From OLB16 sp964422415 (GTDB lineage Bacteria > Hinthialibacterota > Hinthialibacteria > OLB16): a stretch of 64,000 nucleotides of DNA. Within the stretch, counting starts at the first letter, position 1. Every line of letters begins with the position of its first letter. The stretch is from the NCBI GenBank assembly GCA_964422415.1, contig CAYRBI010000011.1, forward strand, positions 1 through 64,000, read 5' to 3'. The translations under genes and the position numbers were made by a program. The notes beneath the pieces are model-generated. The model saw nothing but the letters and a program-made list of their open reading frames with translations. It was not told where the DNA came from and made no database searches. Shown here piece by piece: positions 18,901 to 28,051 of the stretch.

Positions 18901-21900
18901 TCGATATTGGCCTTGGTGTCGGTGTAGATGATGGCGTTAGAGGGCACATCGGCAAAGATCTTCGCCGTGGGGCCCGCCACCGCACGGACATTCACCACCA
19001 GAGATTGGGCATCCGCGTTCTTGAGACGGAAAACATGAGTTTCCACTCCAGGAGCCTGGGTTTGATCCAGAGTCACCAGGAGTTCTTGAGCACGCAGGAT
19101 ATCGGCCTTGGAGGCCAGGATAATGAGTGAGTTGGACTCCGCCTCGGCGATCACTCGTGGGAGGTTTTGCCCCTTCTTGTCCAAGATTAAAAGCTGCTCC
19201 AAGACGGGAGCAAGAGTGATGGCATGGGCCTTCTGGAGAGGGACGATCTTGGGTTCCCGGTCAACCAGAGATTCGGCATCCAGATCCTTAACCAAACCCA
19301 ATACCAGGTTGACCTCATCCGTGGGGCCAATGATGACAATCGAGTTGGAGGAGGCATCCGAGGTGACACGGGTTAGTGGACGCGACGCACGTCCCTTACG
19401 GACAGAGATGTGCTGCACGAATTCGCTGATCGTGTTGTCCACTATGGTTGCGTTGTTGTTCTTGAGAGGCACAACCTGGGTGATGAGCTCACCCTCCAGA
19501 CCAGGAGCATCTAACTGTTCGATCAGTTTGGCCAACTCCTCGATATTAGCGGTCGTATCGGTATAGACCAGCGAATTGGAGGTGATATCGGCGAAGAGTT
19601 TCGCTGTTGGCCCAACCACCGCGCGTATATTTGGCACGAAGGTTTGCGCATCCGCATTCTTGAGACGGAAGACATGGGTCTGAACCCCCGGAGCCTCGGT
19701 CTGATCCAGGGTCTTCAGGAGCTCTTGGGCACGATCGATATCCTGTTTGGAGGCCAGGAGGATAAGCGAGTTGGACTCTGGCTCGGCAAACACACGTGGG
19801 ACATTCTCGCCTTTCCGGTCGACGATCAGGAGTTCCTCCAGAATGGGAGCAAGCGTGACCGCATGGGCTTTCTGGAGCGGTATAATCCTGGGTTCCCGGT
19901 TATAAAGCGTTTCCGCATCGAGCTTCGCGATCAACCCCTTCACCAGATCGACCTCATCCGTGGGGCCGATGATGACCACCGAGTTCGAATCGCCATCCGA
20001 AGTTACACTGGTCAAGGGCCGATGGGAGCGTCCTTTCCGGAGAGCGATTTGCTCCACGAAATTATCCAGGGTGTTATCGATCACCTCGGCGTTCGAATTC
20101 TTCAGCGGAATCACCTGTGTAGTGATCTCACCCTCCATCCCCGGGACATCCAACTGCTCGATTAACTTGGCCAACTCCTCGATATTGGCGGTCGTATCGA
20201 TGTAGATCAGAGAGTTGGAGGCGGCATCAGCGAAGAGTTTGGCATCTTCTCCGGCGACAATGCGCACATTGTCCAACAAGGTCTCCGCATCCGCGTTTTT
20301 GAGCCGGAAAACATGCCTCTCCACCCCTGGGGTCTCGGTTTGATCGAGAGTCACCAGGAGTTCCTCGGCACGCAGAATGTCGGCCTTGGGGGCGAGGATA
20401 ATCAACGAGTTGGAGTTGGGCTCGGGCAACACCTGTGGGATGTTCGATCCCGTGCGGTCCATCACCAGGAGTTGTTCCAGTACCGGAGCAAGAGTCACGG
20501 CCTTGGCCTTGCGCAATGGAATGATCTTGGGCTCACGCTCAAAGAGAGACTCTGCATCCAGCTGTTGTATCAATCCCAGCACCTGATCGACCTCATCGGT
20601 GGGACCATAGATGATGAGTGAGTTCGAGGCCGGATCGGTCATGACCTGGGTCATGGGTTGCGTCATCCCTTTAGTCTGCGCCTGATAGCTGATGAACTGC
20701 TGAAGTGGCGTTGACAGAGAGGTTACCGAGGTGTTCTCCAGACGGCGGATCTTGGAGATAACCTCGCCCTTGGCCAGATCGATCTGGTCGATGAATTGCT
20801 TGACCTTCTCCAAAGATTCAGGGGTATCGGTCACGATCAGCATGTTGGTGCCCGGTTCGGCGAAGGCCTTGCCACGCACTGAGAGAACCGGCGGAGCAAG
20901 ATTCTTGGACAGGTTCGCCGCCGAGGCACGCTTCAGGTCATAAATCCGTGTCTCCAACCCACCGGTTTCGGGCACATCGATCTTCTGCAAGATGGTCTCC
21001 AGGCGTTTTACATCCCGCTCGGGGGCGATCACGATCAATGAGTTCGAGGTCGGCTCGGCGATGATTGCGGAACGGACACCACCGACATTGGATTGAGCCA
21101 ACATTGTTGCCAATTGGTTGATGAATTGTTGGGCCTGGATGTACTTGAGCGTGAAGATGTGTGGCTCACGTCCCGCTACATCCTGGGTATCCAGTTGGGT
21201 GATCAGCGCCTCGATGGTTTTCACTTCGTCCGTAGGACCGAAGATGATCACGGCATTGGTGGAAGTTTCCGCAAAAACCCCCGACCGGGGGGAGGTACGC
21301 CCCTTGCGGGTGGCATCCAGGCTCAAGAAGTTTAAGATCGGAGCCACCATGGTCGCGGCTTGACCATAATCGAGTTTGCGGATCCGGGTCGTGATTCCGC
21401 CACCCTTCTGAGCCAGTTCCTTAACCACCTTGCCGATACGCTGAATGACATCACGGGTGTCAATCACCACCAATGAATTGGTGGAGGCATCACTGGCAAG
21501 TTCTCCTTGAGGGCCTGAGAGGGTCTTCAGATAGGTGACCAGCTGAGCCGCATTCACTCCCTCGACCGGGAAGATCTCCACTTCCAATCCCGCTGCATTG
21601 GGGATATCCAGCTTGGCGACAAGCTCATCCAGCCGTTTCAAATCGGTATCAGACCCAATCGCAATCAGCGAATTGGTGAATTGATCCGAAATTACCGTGG
21701 TCTGAACAGTACCTGCGGTTGTACGGGCTGTCCGGAATACCTGGCTGAGTTGATTCGCCAATTGCATGGCCTTGGTATACTTCAGGAAGAAGAGCCGTAC
21801 ATTGCCTCCCGCCTTCCCGGCTGCCTCCAGCTGCTCCACGATCTCCAAGGCCGGTTTTACTTCCTCCGTGGGGCCAATAATGATGATCGAACCCGAGGTG

Positions 21901-24900
21901 GGTTCCGAGTAAGCATACATCGAGGGACGGGTCTTGTTCTTCTTGGTCATCATCTGCGTGGACAGACTGGTGACCACGGTAACCACATTCGCGGGTTCGA
22001 TCTGATGCAACGTCCGAACCTTGGTCACCCATTCACCGGTCGCACCGGAGGTGTCCAGATCTGCCACGATCTTCTCCAAGCGTTCGACTTCGGGCGTGAT
22101 ATCGCGAATGATGAGTGAGTTCGAGTTGTTATCGTAGGAAACAAACCCGCGCGGGGACTTCAAGGTGTAGATGGGGGTATAGATGCTGACCGCGGGTGCA
22201 TTCTTGACCGGCACAATCTTGGTGCACAGGTTCTTGGCATCGCTGGTGTCGAGAACCGCGATGAGTTTCTCCAACCGTTGAATCGAGGCCGTGGTATCCC
22301 GGATTACAATCGAGTTGGATGCGTAGTCATAGGTGACATAACCACGTGGGGATTTCAATGTGTATATTGGGTAATAGACACTACTAGCGGGTGCATCCTT
22401 AAGGTTGATGATCTTAGTGATCAAATCCCCCGCGTCAGCGACATCGAGCTTCTCGATTATAGACCGTATCTTTTCGATATCATTCGGTTGAGCGAGCACC
22501 ATGATCAGGTTGATCCGGTCATCGGGGAGTATCAGCGTTGTAGCGCCCCCCTTGGCCAGTGTAGGCATCAGAGACCGTATCCCCACCGCGACTGTCGAGG
22601 CGATGCCATTCTTGATCTGAATAAATTCGGGCTTTTGGTCCTGCCACTGGAGTTTGTCCAGTTCTTGAGCGATGCGTTCAATTTCTTTGACATCATCCTC
22701 ACGGCCAATGGCAATGATCGCCTGTGAGGAGGGATCCACCGAAATCACCGGACGGGCTCGTGACTGGCCCTTCGCAGTCACGATACGTTCCACATACTGC
22801 GAGAGTGGTGTAAAGATGGCGTAGATATTGGTGGTCTTCAACTCGATCACATGGACCACGAAGTTTTCCTTGCTCTCGGCGGTATCCAATTTTTCGATGA
22901 TCGGCAAGACACGGTTGACACTATCCGTGCTATCGAGAATCAGCAGGCTGTTGGTGCGTGCATCCGGCAGCGACTTGCCCGCCTCGGAAAGAAGCGGCTG
23001 GATTATGGATGAGAGAGTAGTAGCCTCGGCGTTCTCAAGACTTAACAGCTTTTGGGTGAGCAGCCCCGTACCGGGCACATCCATGGCCTTGACAATCTCC
23101 TGGATCTTGGAGGCATCCGCCGGGGAACCGGCCACAATCAACATGTTCAGGCGCGCATCAGGTGTGATGCTGGGCGGATTCTGCTGGCTGGTCAGATTGG
23201 TCTTAATGGCAGTAAGCCGGCTGGCGACCAGAGTGGCCTCAGCGTTCTTCAGATAGATAAAAGTCGGCTTGGAACCGGCGAAGGTAACCTTGTCCAGCTT
23301 CTCCGCCAGAGCAAGAAGATCCTTCACGTCGTCCCTCTCGCCCAGAAAGATCAAGCGGGAGGTGTAGGGTTCAAGTTGAACCAGAGTCCTGGCCCGGGCT
23401 TTCCCTTTCTTCATCGCAAGATTGTTGGCGTATGTGTAAAGTGTATCGTGTAGGTAGTAGATGTTCGCCGACTGAGATTGGTAGATCTCAAGCACCAGGT
23501 CTTCGATTCCTTCGGAGGTGTCTAGCTTCTTGATGAAGGGCATCAGGCGCTCCACATTCGCCTTGGTATCGAGAATAACGAGGCTGTTGGAACGGTAATC
23601 TGGAATGACCTTGCCCGCACCGGTCATGAGCTGCGATATGGTGCTATAAAGATATGAGACTTCAGCGTTCTCCAATTTGACGATCGTTGGCTCGAAGGTC
23701 TCGCCACTGGGGGCATCGAGCCCCTGGATGAGGTCAATCACCTTGGTCACATCGGCCGGAGAAGCCGCGACCAACAGGGAGTTCATGCGGGCATCCGGGA
23801 TGATGAGCGGTGGATTCTGCTTGTTGGTTATGGTTGTGATGACCTGACTTATCTGCGAGTAGACCTCGTTGGCCTTGGCATTCTTGAGTTGAACGACCCG
23901 GGGTTTCGAATCGCCCAGGGCCATCACATCCAATTTGTCCGCCATCTCCACCAGCTGTTTGACATCTTCCTTCTTGCCAAAGATCAGGACGGAAAGAGAG
24001 GTCGGTTCCAGAATGATCCGTGCCTTGGACTTAGCTTTCCCGCTGAACTGCGCGAGCTGAGTGGAAAACTCATCCAGCGCGCTCTTGGCCGAATAGATAC
24101 TCGCGGCCTTGAAGTGCTTAACCTCGAAGATAATGTCCTTACTTTCGATGGGTTGATCCAGTTCCTTTATAATTCCCTGGATCTGCTCAATCGCCGCGGT
24201 GGAATCGCGGATAATCAGACGGCTGGAGGCATCATCGGGAACCATCCCACTGCTGGTGGAGGGGAGCAAGGTCCGGATCGCCGATACAAGGGTCGAGGGG
24301 ACGGTGTTCTCGATGGGAATCATCTTGATCGTCTTGGTTTCGGCCCCTTCACTATCGAGGACATCAATCCACTGTAACAAACGGGCCTGGTCCTCAGGCC
24401 GGGCCGAGATCACCAGCGCATCCAGACGTGGTAGCTGCACCAGCTGCGGAGCCGAACCGGCCGGATAGGCAGCGGTCACAAACTGGTACAAGTCGGTGTA
24501 GAGCTGCGCGGCGGTGGTCCGCTTGGGGTAGATGATAAGCGGTTTGGAATCACGCCGGGTGGTCTGCTCCACAGCGGTCATAACTGAGACTACATAGGGA
24601 ATCTGCGCCGCCGGTCCACGCAGTGAGATGGAGCGCGTGACCGGATTGTCCTGGTAAGTCACACCTGGTTTGTCACCAGGTTTACCCTCCTGCGCCACCC
24701 GCCGCTCCAGGAAAGATTTCGCCGCCGCAATTAGATCAGCTGGCTTGGCCAGGTTATAAGCAAACTCCTGAGAGGTCAGGTTGGTGCTCTGCGCACGTGG
24801 GATATCGATCCCGGCCAAGATGGTAGTCAACGCTGTGATCTCTTCCTGAGGACCACGCATAACCAGATTATGATTGACTGGATCCACACGGAAGGTAGTT

Positions 24901-27857
24901 AAAGGCACATACTCCGGACGTCCCTGATCGACAAAGTATTGCTTGAGCTGCGATTGTGCGAGGGGGATCACTTCTTCGGCGGTGGCGTAAGAAATAGCCC
25001 GTGAGGACACAACCAGTGGCTTGTCCAGGTTGTCCAGAATGGGAAGCAGCAGATCCAGTTCCGCTGGTGGACCACGGAAGATGATGATGGAGGGATTGAA
25101 CTCCTCATGTCTCCAGGTAGTGGTGGTCTTGTAGGAGGTATTCCCTTCCTCGGCCATCTTCTTCACAAGACGGTCAAGCGCCCCCGGAATGGCTTCTTCC
25201 GGCTTGGCGTTGTAGAACTGGCGGGTCCGCTCGGTGAGGGGTTTATCCAGCTGATCTAGAATCACTGTCAGGTGGGCGAGTTCCTCGGCGGGACCGCGCA
25301 GGTTGATCATCGATGGATTAAAGGGATCCCGGTCCCAGGTTACCGAGGGCTTGAAACCAAGCTGTCCATCCTTCTCATACTTTTCAGTCAGTAAGGTAAG
25401 GGCAGAGGCAAAAACCTCTTCCGGCTTCTGGGTAAAGAAACGGCGTTGTTGGACGGTAATGGCTTTGTCGATCTGATCCAGGATCGGAATGAGCATGTCG
25501 AGCTCGGCGGCGGGGCCACGGAAGATGACATCAGCTGGTTTGAGTTCATCCTTCTTCCATACCGTAATGGGGCGGTATCCGGGCTGGCCCGCATCGGCCA
25601 TCCGTTGCACCATGATTTCCATGGCGGCGGGAATCGCCTCTTCCGGTTTTTTCTCGAAGAACTTACGTGTCCGCTCAATGGTAACCACATCCAACCGTTC
25701 CAACCAAGCGGAGAGTCGGGTGAGCTCATCGGCGGGGCCTTTGAGAGTGATTTGGGAAGCGTTAAGCGGATCGCGCTTCCAAGTAATCGAGTGCTGGTAG
25801 TTGGGTTGTCCCTCCTCAGCATACTGCTTGAGCATAAGCTCGATGGCCTGAGGGAAAACCTCTTCGGGCGTACGGTTATTGAATTTCCGGGCCTGAGTGG
25901 TAAGAGGCTTATCGAGCTGATCGAGAATCGGGAACAAACGGTCGAGCTCGGTGGGGGGGCCCTTGATTACTAAGATCGACGGATTGAACTCCTCACGCTT
26001 CCAGGTAATCGAGGGACGGTAGTCGGCTTGCCCTTCTTCCTCCAGGCGTTTCACCATCCGCTCGATAGCAGCGGGAATGACCACCTCGGGAGTGGCGGAA
26101 TAGATTGGACGGGTACGCTCTGCCAGAGGTTTATCGAGTTGATCAAGAAGCGCGGTGAGCCGCGTCAGTTCTTCTTGTGGACCGCGCAGGATAATCGCCG
26201 CTGGATTGAGTGGGTCACGCCGCCAGGTAGTAACCGGCTTGTACTTCGGGATGCCCTCATGGAGATATTGATCCACGAGGAGTTTGAGGGCCTCCGGGAA
26301 GACTTGTTCCGGTTGCTTGAAGAACCGGCGTGTTTGGGTTGTCACCGGCATATCCAACCGGTCAAGTACCGGAAATAGATGGTCAAGTTCCTCAGTGGGA
26401 CCCCGGAAGATCATCAGTGAGGGATTAAACGGATCCACCTTCCAGGTTATGGAGTGCTTGTAACCGGGACGTCCGCTGTCCGCGTAATCCTTGACCATCA
26501 ACTCAATGGCTTCATCCACAACCGTGCGCGGATCAGCGTAATTGAGTTTGCGTGAGCGGGTTGTGCGAGATTTATCGAGTTCATCCAAGACTGGTTCGAG
26601 AGCTTCAATCTCAGCGGTGGGACCTTTGATAATCAGTTCGCGTGTGGAAGGCTCATACACCAGCGAGGTCTTGGGCATATCACCAATCAATCCACCGACC
26701 TGGACTAGACGCCGCAAGAAGGCTTGAGCTGACTGGATCAAGGCTTGCGGATCGGCGTAATTGACAGTACGCCGCTGGATCACTGTCTTTTCCGCCTCCT
26801 TGGGAGACACATCCAGACGATCGATGATTTCAGTCACCGCCGAAACCTCACGTGCGGGACCCCGGATGATCAACGTGTTGAGACTCGGTTCCACCCGGAT
26901 CGTGGTCTGAGGGGGGCCATCCCCCACCACACTGGCGAAGGTTTCGAGGAAGCTTTGGCAGGGTTTAAGAATCTCGCTGGCGGAAGCATTCTTGATAGCG
27001 CGTGAGACCGTGTTGATCTGCTGGCTCTTCTCCCGGTCCACAAGATCCACCAAGTTAGCGAAACGTTCGACATAAGAACGGGTATCGGAATAGAACAGGG
27101 TATTGGAGCCTTCATCGGCGGTGAGGGCCTCCCCATCGCGGACCATGGGCTTCAACCGGTCGACCATATCCTTGGCCTTGGTGAACTTCAGTTGACGAGT
27201 GAAGGTCATGATGTCCTCGCCACCGGACTCAGGCCGTTCTCCCGTAACCAAGGGGATCTGGACCTTCCTGGCGTCGGCCAGCGGGAGCACCATGATGAGA
27301 TCTCCCGTATCCACTACCGCAATCCCCAGCGAGGATAAAACCTTGTAGAGCAGACGGAGGTTCTCGGCATCTGTTTGCGCACGCGGATTGATGAGGGTTA
27401 CTTGCTTGGAGACCCCTTCACTCTTGAGAACGGGCTTCCCGGTCTTGTCAGAGAGGTATTTCAAGATCACGCCAATATCAGCGTTGTTGAAATTGAGTGG
27501 TGTTAATCCGCTCCCCGGGGTGGGAGCGGGAGTTGGGGTGGGCGCCACCGCCGGGGCAGGAACTGTTGTTGAGGCTGGAGCTGTTTCCGCTGTAGGTGCC
27601 ACTGGAGCCGCTGGTGCTTCAGGTTGCACCGGAGGTATTGCTACCGGTGCGGCCGGAGCAGCCGCTGCCTTAGGTGGCTCCTGTGGTGGCGCGGCTTCTT
27701 CCGCCGCTGCTTGAGCCAGTCTTTGAGCTTCAGTCCGTGCCTTCACCATTCCCGCTGAGATAGGGGGCTCCGGCGGAGCACCGCTGTCCTGCGCGAACAG
27801 AGCAGACGTGTAGAATGCGGCGGCCAGAGCCGCCAAGATGAGACAATGGGTCCTCAT
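15981..27857 (-). CDS. gspD: Giant multi-module type II secretion secretin
   Basis: The 3958-residue product is about five to six times a normal GspD (650-750). Residues 1-22 are a Sec signal (AAFYTSALFA). Residues 25-112 are a Pro/Ala linker. An N0 domain lies at about 116-200 (LTPLNFNNADIGVILKYLSD). I then count about 47 consecutive secretin N1/N2/N3-type modules, each a beta-alpha-beta-beta-alpha unit of roughly 60-100 residues ending in '(K/R)x(L/I)D'. A glycine stretch near 3575 interrupts the last module, as in the N3 loop of ordinary GspD. The secretin gate starts near 3642 (QQVLLETLIVEVTLGDD) and carries NVQSRPSILTANNQ, GLTLQVTPHI, VPFLNRLPYVGNKVF and VELLTFITPYI. A proline-rich tail ends the protein. 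Secretins are oligomeric outer-membrane channels for folded substrates. It is the last gene of the gspE-C operon, 194 bp after gspC. No frameshift or stop interrupts it. Confidence 0.93.
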   Translation of the reverse strand: MRTHCLILAALAAAFYTSALFAQDSGAPPEPPISAGMVKARTEAQRLAQAAAEEAAPPQEPPKAAAAPAAPVAIPPVQPEAPAAPVAPTAETAPASTTVPAPAVAPTPTPAPTPGSGLTPLNFNNADIGVILKYLSDKTGKPVLKSEGVSKQVTLINPRAQTDAENLRLLYKVLSSLGIAVVDTGDLIMVLPLADARKVQIPLVTGERPESGGEDIMTFTRQLKFTKAKDMVDRLKPMVRDGEALTADEGSNTLFYSDTRSYVERFANLVDLVDREKSQQINTVSRAIKNASASEILKPCQSFLETFASVVGDGPPQTTIRVEPSLNTLIIRGPAREVSAVTEIIDRLDVSPKEAEKTVIQRRTVNYADPQALIQSAQAFLRRLVQVGGLIGDMPKTSLVYEPSTRELIIKGPTAEIEALEPVLDELDKSRTTRSRKLNYADPRTVVDEAIELMVKDYADSGRPGYKHSITWKVDPFNPSLMIFRGPTEELDHLFPVLDRLDMPVTTQTRRFFKQPEQVFPEALKLLVDQYLHEGIPKYKPVTTWRRDPLNPAAIILRGPQEELTRLTALLDQLDKPLAERTRPIYSATPEVVIPAAIERMVKRLEEEGQADYRPSITWKREEFNPSILVIKGPPTELDRLFPILDQLDKPLTTQARKFNNRTPEEVFPQAIELMLKQYAEEGQPNYQHSITWKRDPLNASQITLKGPADELTRLSAWLERLDVVTIERTRKFFEKKPEEAIPAAMEIMVQRMADAGQPGYRPITVWKKDELKPADVIFRGPAAELDMLIPILDQIDKAITVQQRRFFTQKPEEVFASALTLLTEKYEKDGQLGFKPSVTWDRDPFNPSMINLRGPAEELAHLTVILDQLDKPLTERTRQFYNAKPEEAIPGALDRLVKKMAEEGNTSYKTTTTWRHEEFNPSIIIFRGPPAELDLLLPILDNLDKPLVVSSRAISYATAEEVIPLAQSQLKQYFVDQGRPEYVPLTTFRVDPVNHNLVMRGPQEEITALTTILAGIDIPRAQSTNLTSQEFAYNLAKPADLIAAAKSFLERRVAQEGKPGDKPGVTYQDNPVTRSISLRGPAAQIPYVVSVMTAVEQTTRRDSKPLIIYPKRTTAAQLYTDLYQFVTAAYPAGSAPQLVQLPRLDALVISARPEDQARLLQWIDVLDSEGAETKTIKMIPIENTVPSTLVSAIRTLLPSTSSGMVPDDASSRLIIRDSTAAIEQIQGIIKELDQPIESKDIIFEVKHFKAASIYSAKSALDEFSTQLAQFSGKAKSKARIILEPTSLSVLIFGKKEDVKQLVEMADKLDVMALGDSKPRVVQLKNAKANEVYSQISQVITTITNKQNPPLIIPDARMNSLLVAASPADVTKVIDLIQGLDAPSGETFEPTIVKLENAEVSYLYSTISQLMTGAGKVIPDYRSNSLVILDTKANVERLMPFIKKLDTSEGIEDLVLEIYQSQSANIYYLHDTLYTYANNLAMKKGKARARTLVQLEPYTSRLIFLGERDDVKDLLALAEKLDKVTFAGSKPTFIYLKNAEATLVASRLTAIKTNLTSQQNPPSITPDARLNMLIVAGSPADASKIQEIVKAMDVPGTGLLTQKLLSLENAEATTLSSIIQPLLSEAGKSLPDARTNSLLILDSTDSVNRVLPIIEKLDTAESKENFVVHVIELKTTNIYAIFTPLSQYVERIVTAKGQSRARPVISVDPSSQAIIAIGREDDVKEIERIAQELDKLQWQDQKPEFIQIKNGIASTVAVGIRSLMPTLAKGGATTLILPDDRINLIMVLAQPNDIEKIRSIIEKLDVADAGDLITKIINLKDAPASSVYYPIYTLKSPRGYVTYDYASNSIVIRDTTASIQRLEKLIAVLDTSDAKNLCTKIVPVKNAPAVSIYTPIYTLKSPRGFVSYDNNSNSLIIRDITPEVERLEKIVADLDTSGATGEWVTKVRTLHQIEPANVVTVVTSLSTQMMTKKNKTRPSMYAYSEPTSGSIIIIGPTEEVKPALEIVEQLEAAGKAGGNVRLFFLKYTKAMQLANQLSQVFRTARTTAGTVQTTVISDQFTNSLIAIGSDTDLKRLDELVAKLDIPNAAGLEVEIFPVEGVNAAQLVTYLKTLSGPQGELASDASTNSLVVIDTRDVIQRIGKVVKELAQKGGGITTRIRKLDYGQAATMVAPILNFLSLDATRKGRTSPRSGVFAETSTNAVIIFGPTDEVKTIEALITQLDTQDVAGREPHIFTLKYIQAQQFINQLATMLAQSNVGGVRSAIIAEPTSNSLIVIAPERDVKRLETILQKIDVPETGGLETRIYDLKRASAANLSKNLAPPVLSVRGKAFAEPGTNMLIVTDTPESLEKVKQFIDQIDLAKGEVISKIRRLENTSVTSLSTPLQQFISYQAQTKGMTQPMTQVMTDPASNSLIIYGPTDEVDQVLGLIQQLDAESLFEREPKIIPLRKAKAVTLAPVLEQLLVMDRTGSNIPQVLPEPNSNSLIILAPKADILRAEELLVTLDQTETPGVERHVFRLKNADAETLLDNVRIVAGEDAKLFADAASNSLIYIDTTANIEELAKLIEQLDVPGMEGEITTQVIPLKNSNAEVIDNTLDNFVEQIALRKGRSHRPLTSVTSDGDSNSVVIIGPTDEVDLVKGLIAKLDAETLYNREPRIIPLQKAHAVTLAPILEELLIVDRKGENVPRVFAEPESNSLILLASKQDIDRAQELLKTLDQTEAPGVQTHVFRLKNADAQTFVPNIRAVVGPTAKLFADITSNSLVYTDTTANIEELAKLIEQLDAPGLEGELITQVVPLKNNNATIVDNTISEFVQHISVRKGRASRPLTRVTSDASSNSIVIIGPTDEVNLVLGLVKDLDAESLVDREPKIVPLQKAHAITLAPVLEQLLILDKKGQNLPRVIAEAESNSLIILASKADILRAQELLVTLDQTQAPGVETHVFRLKNADAQSLVVNVRAVAGPTAKIFADVPSNAIIYTDTKANIEELGKLIEQLDTPGMEGELITKVIPLRNTTSTVVDTTLSEFAAHISIRKGRAQRPMTRVTSDASTNSIIIIGPTDEVDQLSTLLAELDKDNLREREPKTYFLENAQAVQVGTQITQIMSQISTGGNAARIVSNAENNALLVMANPSDRAIIEQMIKTLDSPEGGLRRVHILKLKNADAIALAQSLRTTLSQSAAITSHADSNSIIIADTDSNVQKLTEIIKELDEQSQREDLASEVFALENSKAGAISAPLQAIITQFNTQRPRKNKLPLLSFSDTEANSLVIIGASDEVHQLGRIVKELDAESLSNRKPEVFFLEYARAQDLATEITQLFTQAAARMGTPAKIVADDWANALLVIADPRDMEWVRRLIKELDTREGRKRVVEIFTLENADASVLSERLQGLFNPGSETGGRSRRRNYYDDYFFSGRRTEALTEGQVTIIADSRLNALIVTAEPQDMNQVADLIDALDIQAPNLEGPKVYHIENGEAETLAKTLQNLFSDTDYQGGYYYPIEREAAISGLSGKVRVTADATTNSIIVMASSPRAFDVIEQMLKELDKPSVQSGRTNLIPVKNALAQDLQKLLTDLFKPDENAESNRRRFFFNDFFGGGGGGGGTGGGSFSNLIGKVRIEADTRTNSLLVITPEMYRPSVEKLIESLDAPTQQVLLETLIVEVTLGDDCDQGIKWGVDPTTGNVGSVTIGNREVLSFDNDRSELIDTNSYGTSILNSAAENLQFFSLNSTSFNAVVNFLESNRKVNVQSRPSILTANNQRALVRVGTRTPTIKSIDVTSGGSTNTSVEYEKLGLTLQVTPHINSQTVVSLSINLTDGAIDPTVEPLNGQAYTFTDREFKTNLQVENHHTAVLAGVISEQVADQVHKVPFLNRLPYVGNKVFTNKARSSEKVELLTFITPYILNSQADVLMATEMSRNRTSSQVLKKVDLINGDWPEEFVGESVDVNPAMPEMVVPEPPQPQPPR
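17770..24350 (-). repeat. Secretin triad array: about ten three-module units in gspD
   Basis: Between residues about 1170 and 3363 of GspD the modules repeat in threes. One is a short module (D..SNS.II.DT....I..L...LD). The next is a long module carrying a basic stretch such as KGR..RP and then IIGPTDEV. The third often begins REPKI or SKP and carries EP.SNSLIILA. I count ten triads plus one extra short module (two adjacent copies near 22100-22450 share YTLKSPRG). This block is most of the protein and must have grown by duplication of whole triads. Confidence 0.75.
18600..20610 (-). repeat. Three ~640-bp near-homologous tandem units in gspD
   Basis: Landmark sequences coding for REPK/REPR recur at about 18607, 19251, 19890 and 20525, a spacing of 635-646 bp (about 213 codons, one triad). 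The intervening protein blocks (THVFRLKNADAQ, ANIEELAKLIEQLD, SNS..IIGPTDEV) are very similar. This is the youngest-looking part of the array. Confidence 0.75.
24790..26570 (-). repeat. Alternating two-module array in gspD
   Basis: Modules at about residues 430-1020 alternate between two kinds. One begins TTQxRxF..xPEEVF and the other xERTRxFYxxxPEEAIP. Each carries a YxxxxTW(K/R)x(D/E)..NPS..I.RGP segment, and the ends alternate ELD.L.PILDQLD and EL..LT.LLDQLD. The repeat unit is about 150 codons. It is distinct from the triad array downstream. Confidence 0.7.
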
Positions 27858-28051
27858 GCTTCCCCTCTTCGATCCTGGCCCTTAGCTTTCCCAGTTAAGC
27901 CATTTGTCGGACCGGTACAGATTCGGTTGGCCATGCCGTCAGGACTCCCCAGCCCCTACTGGCGGACATGTGTAGCTCCGAACCCCACAGGGTTTTTATA
28001 CCCCTCCACCGAGCTATCGCGGTGAATTGGATCGAGCCCGTTTACCTCTCC

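Noticed and set aside
18600..20610. Assembly artefact as sole explanation of the large secretin
   Set aside because: Most modules differ at many bases, so collapse or false duplication cannot create them; only the ~640-bp block might be miscounted.
16281..26378. Many long plus-strand open frames opposite giant gspD (for example 16281-16910, 17746-18312, 19644-20165)
   Set aside because: They are antisense shadows of a repeat-rich gene with strong codon bias; they repeat in step with the modules and show no family resemblance.
15981..27857. CRISPR-like or satellite reading of the tandem repeats
   Set aside because: Units are coding, 180-640 bp, diverged at synonymous positions, and translate to secretin modules; there are no short identical repeats with unique spacers.
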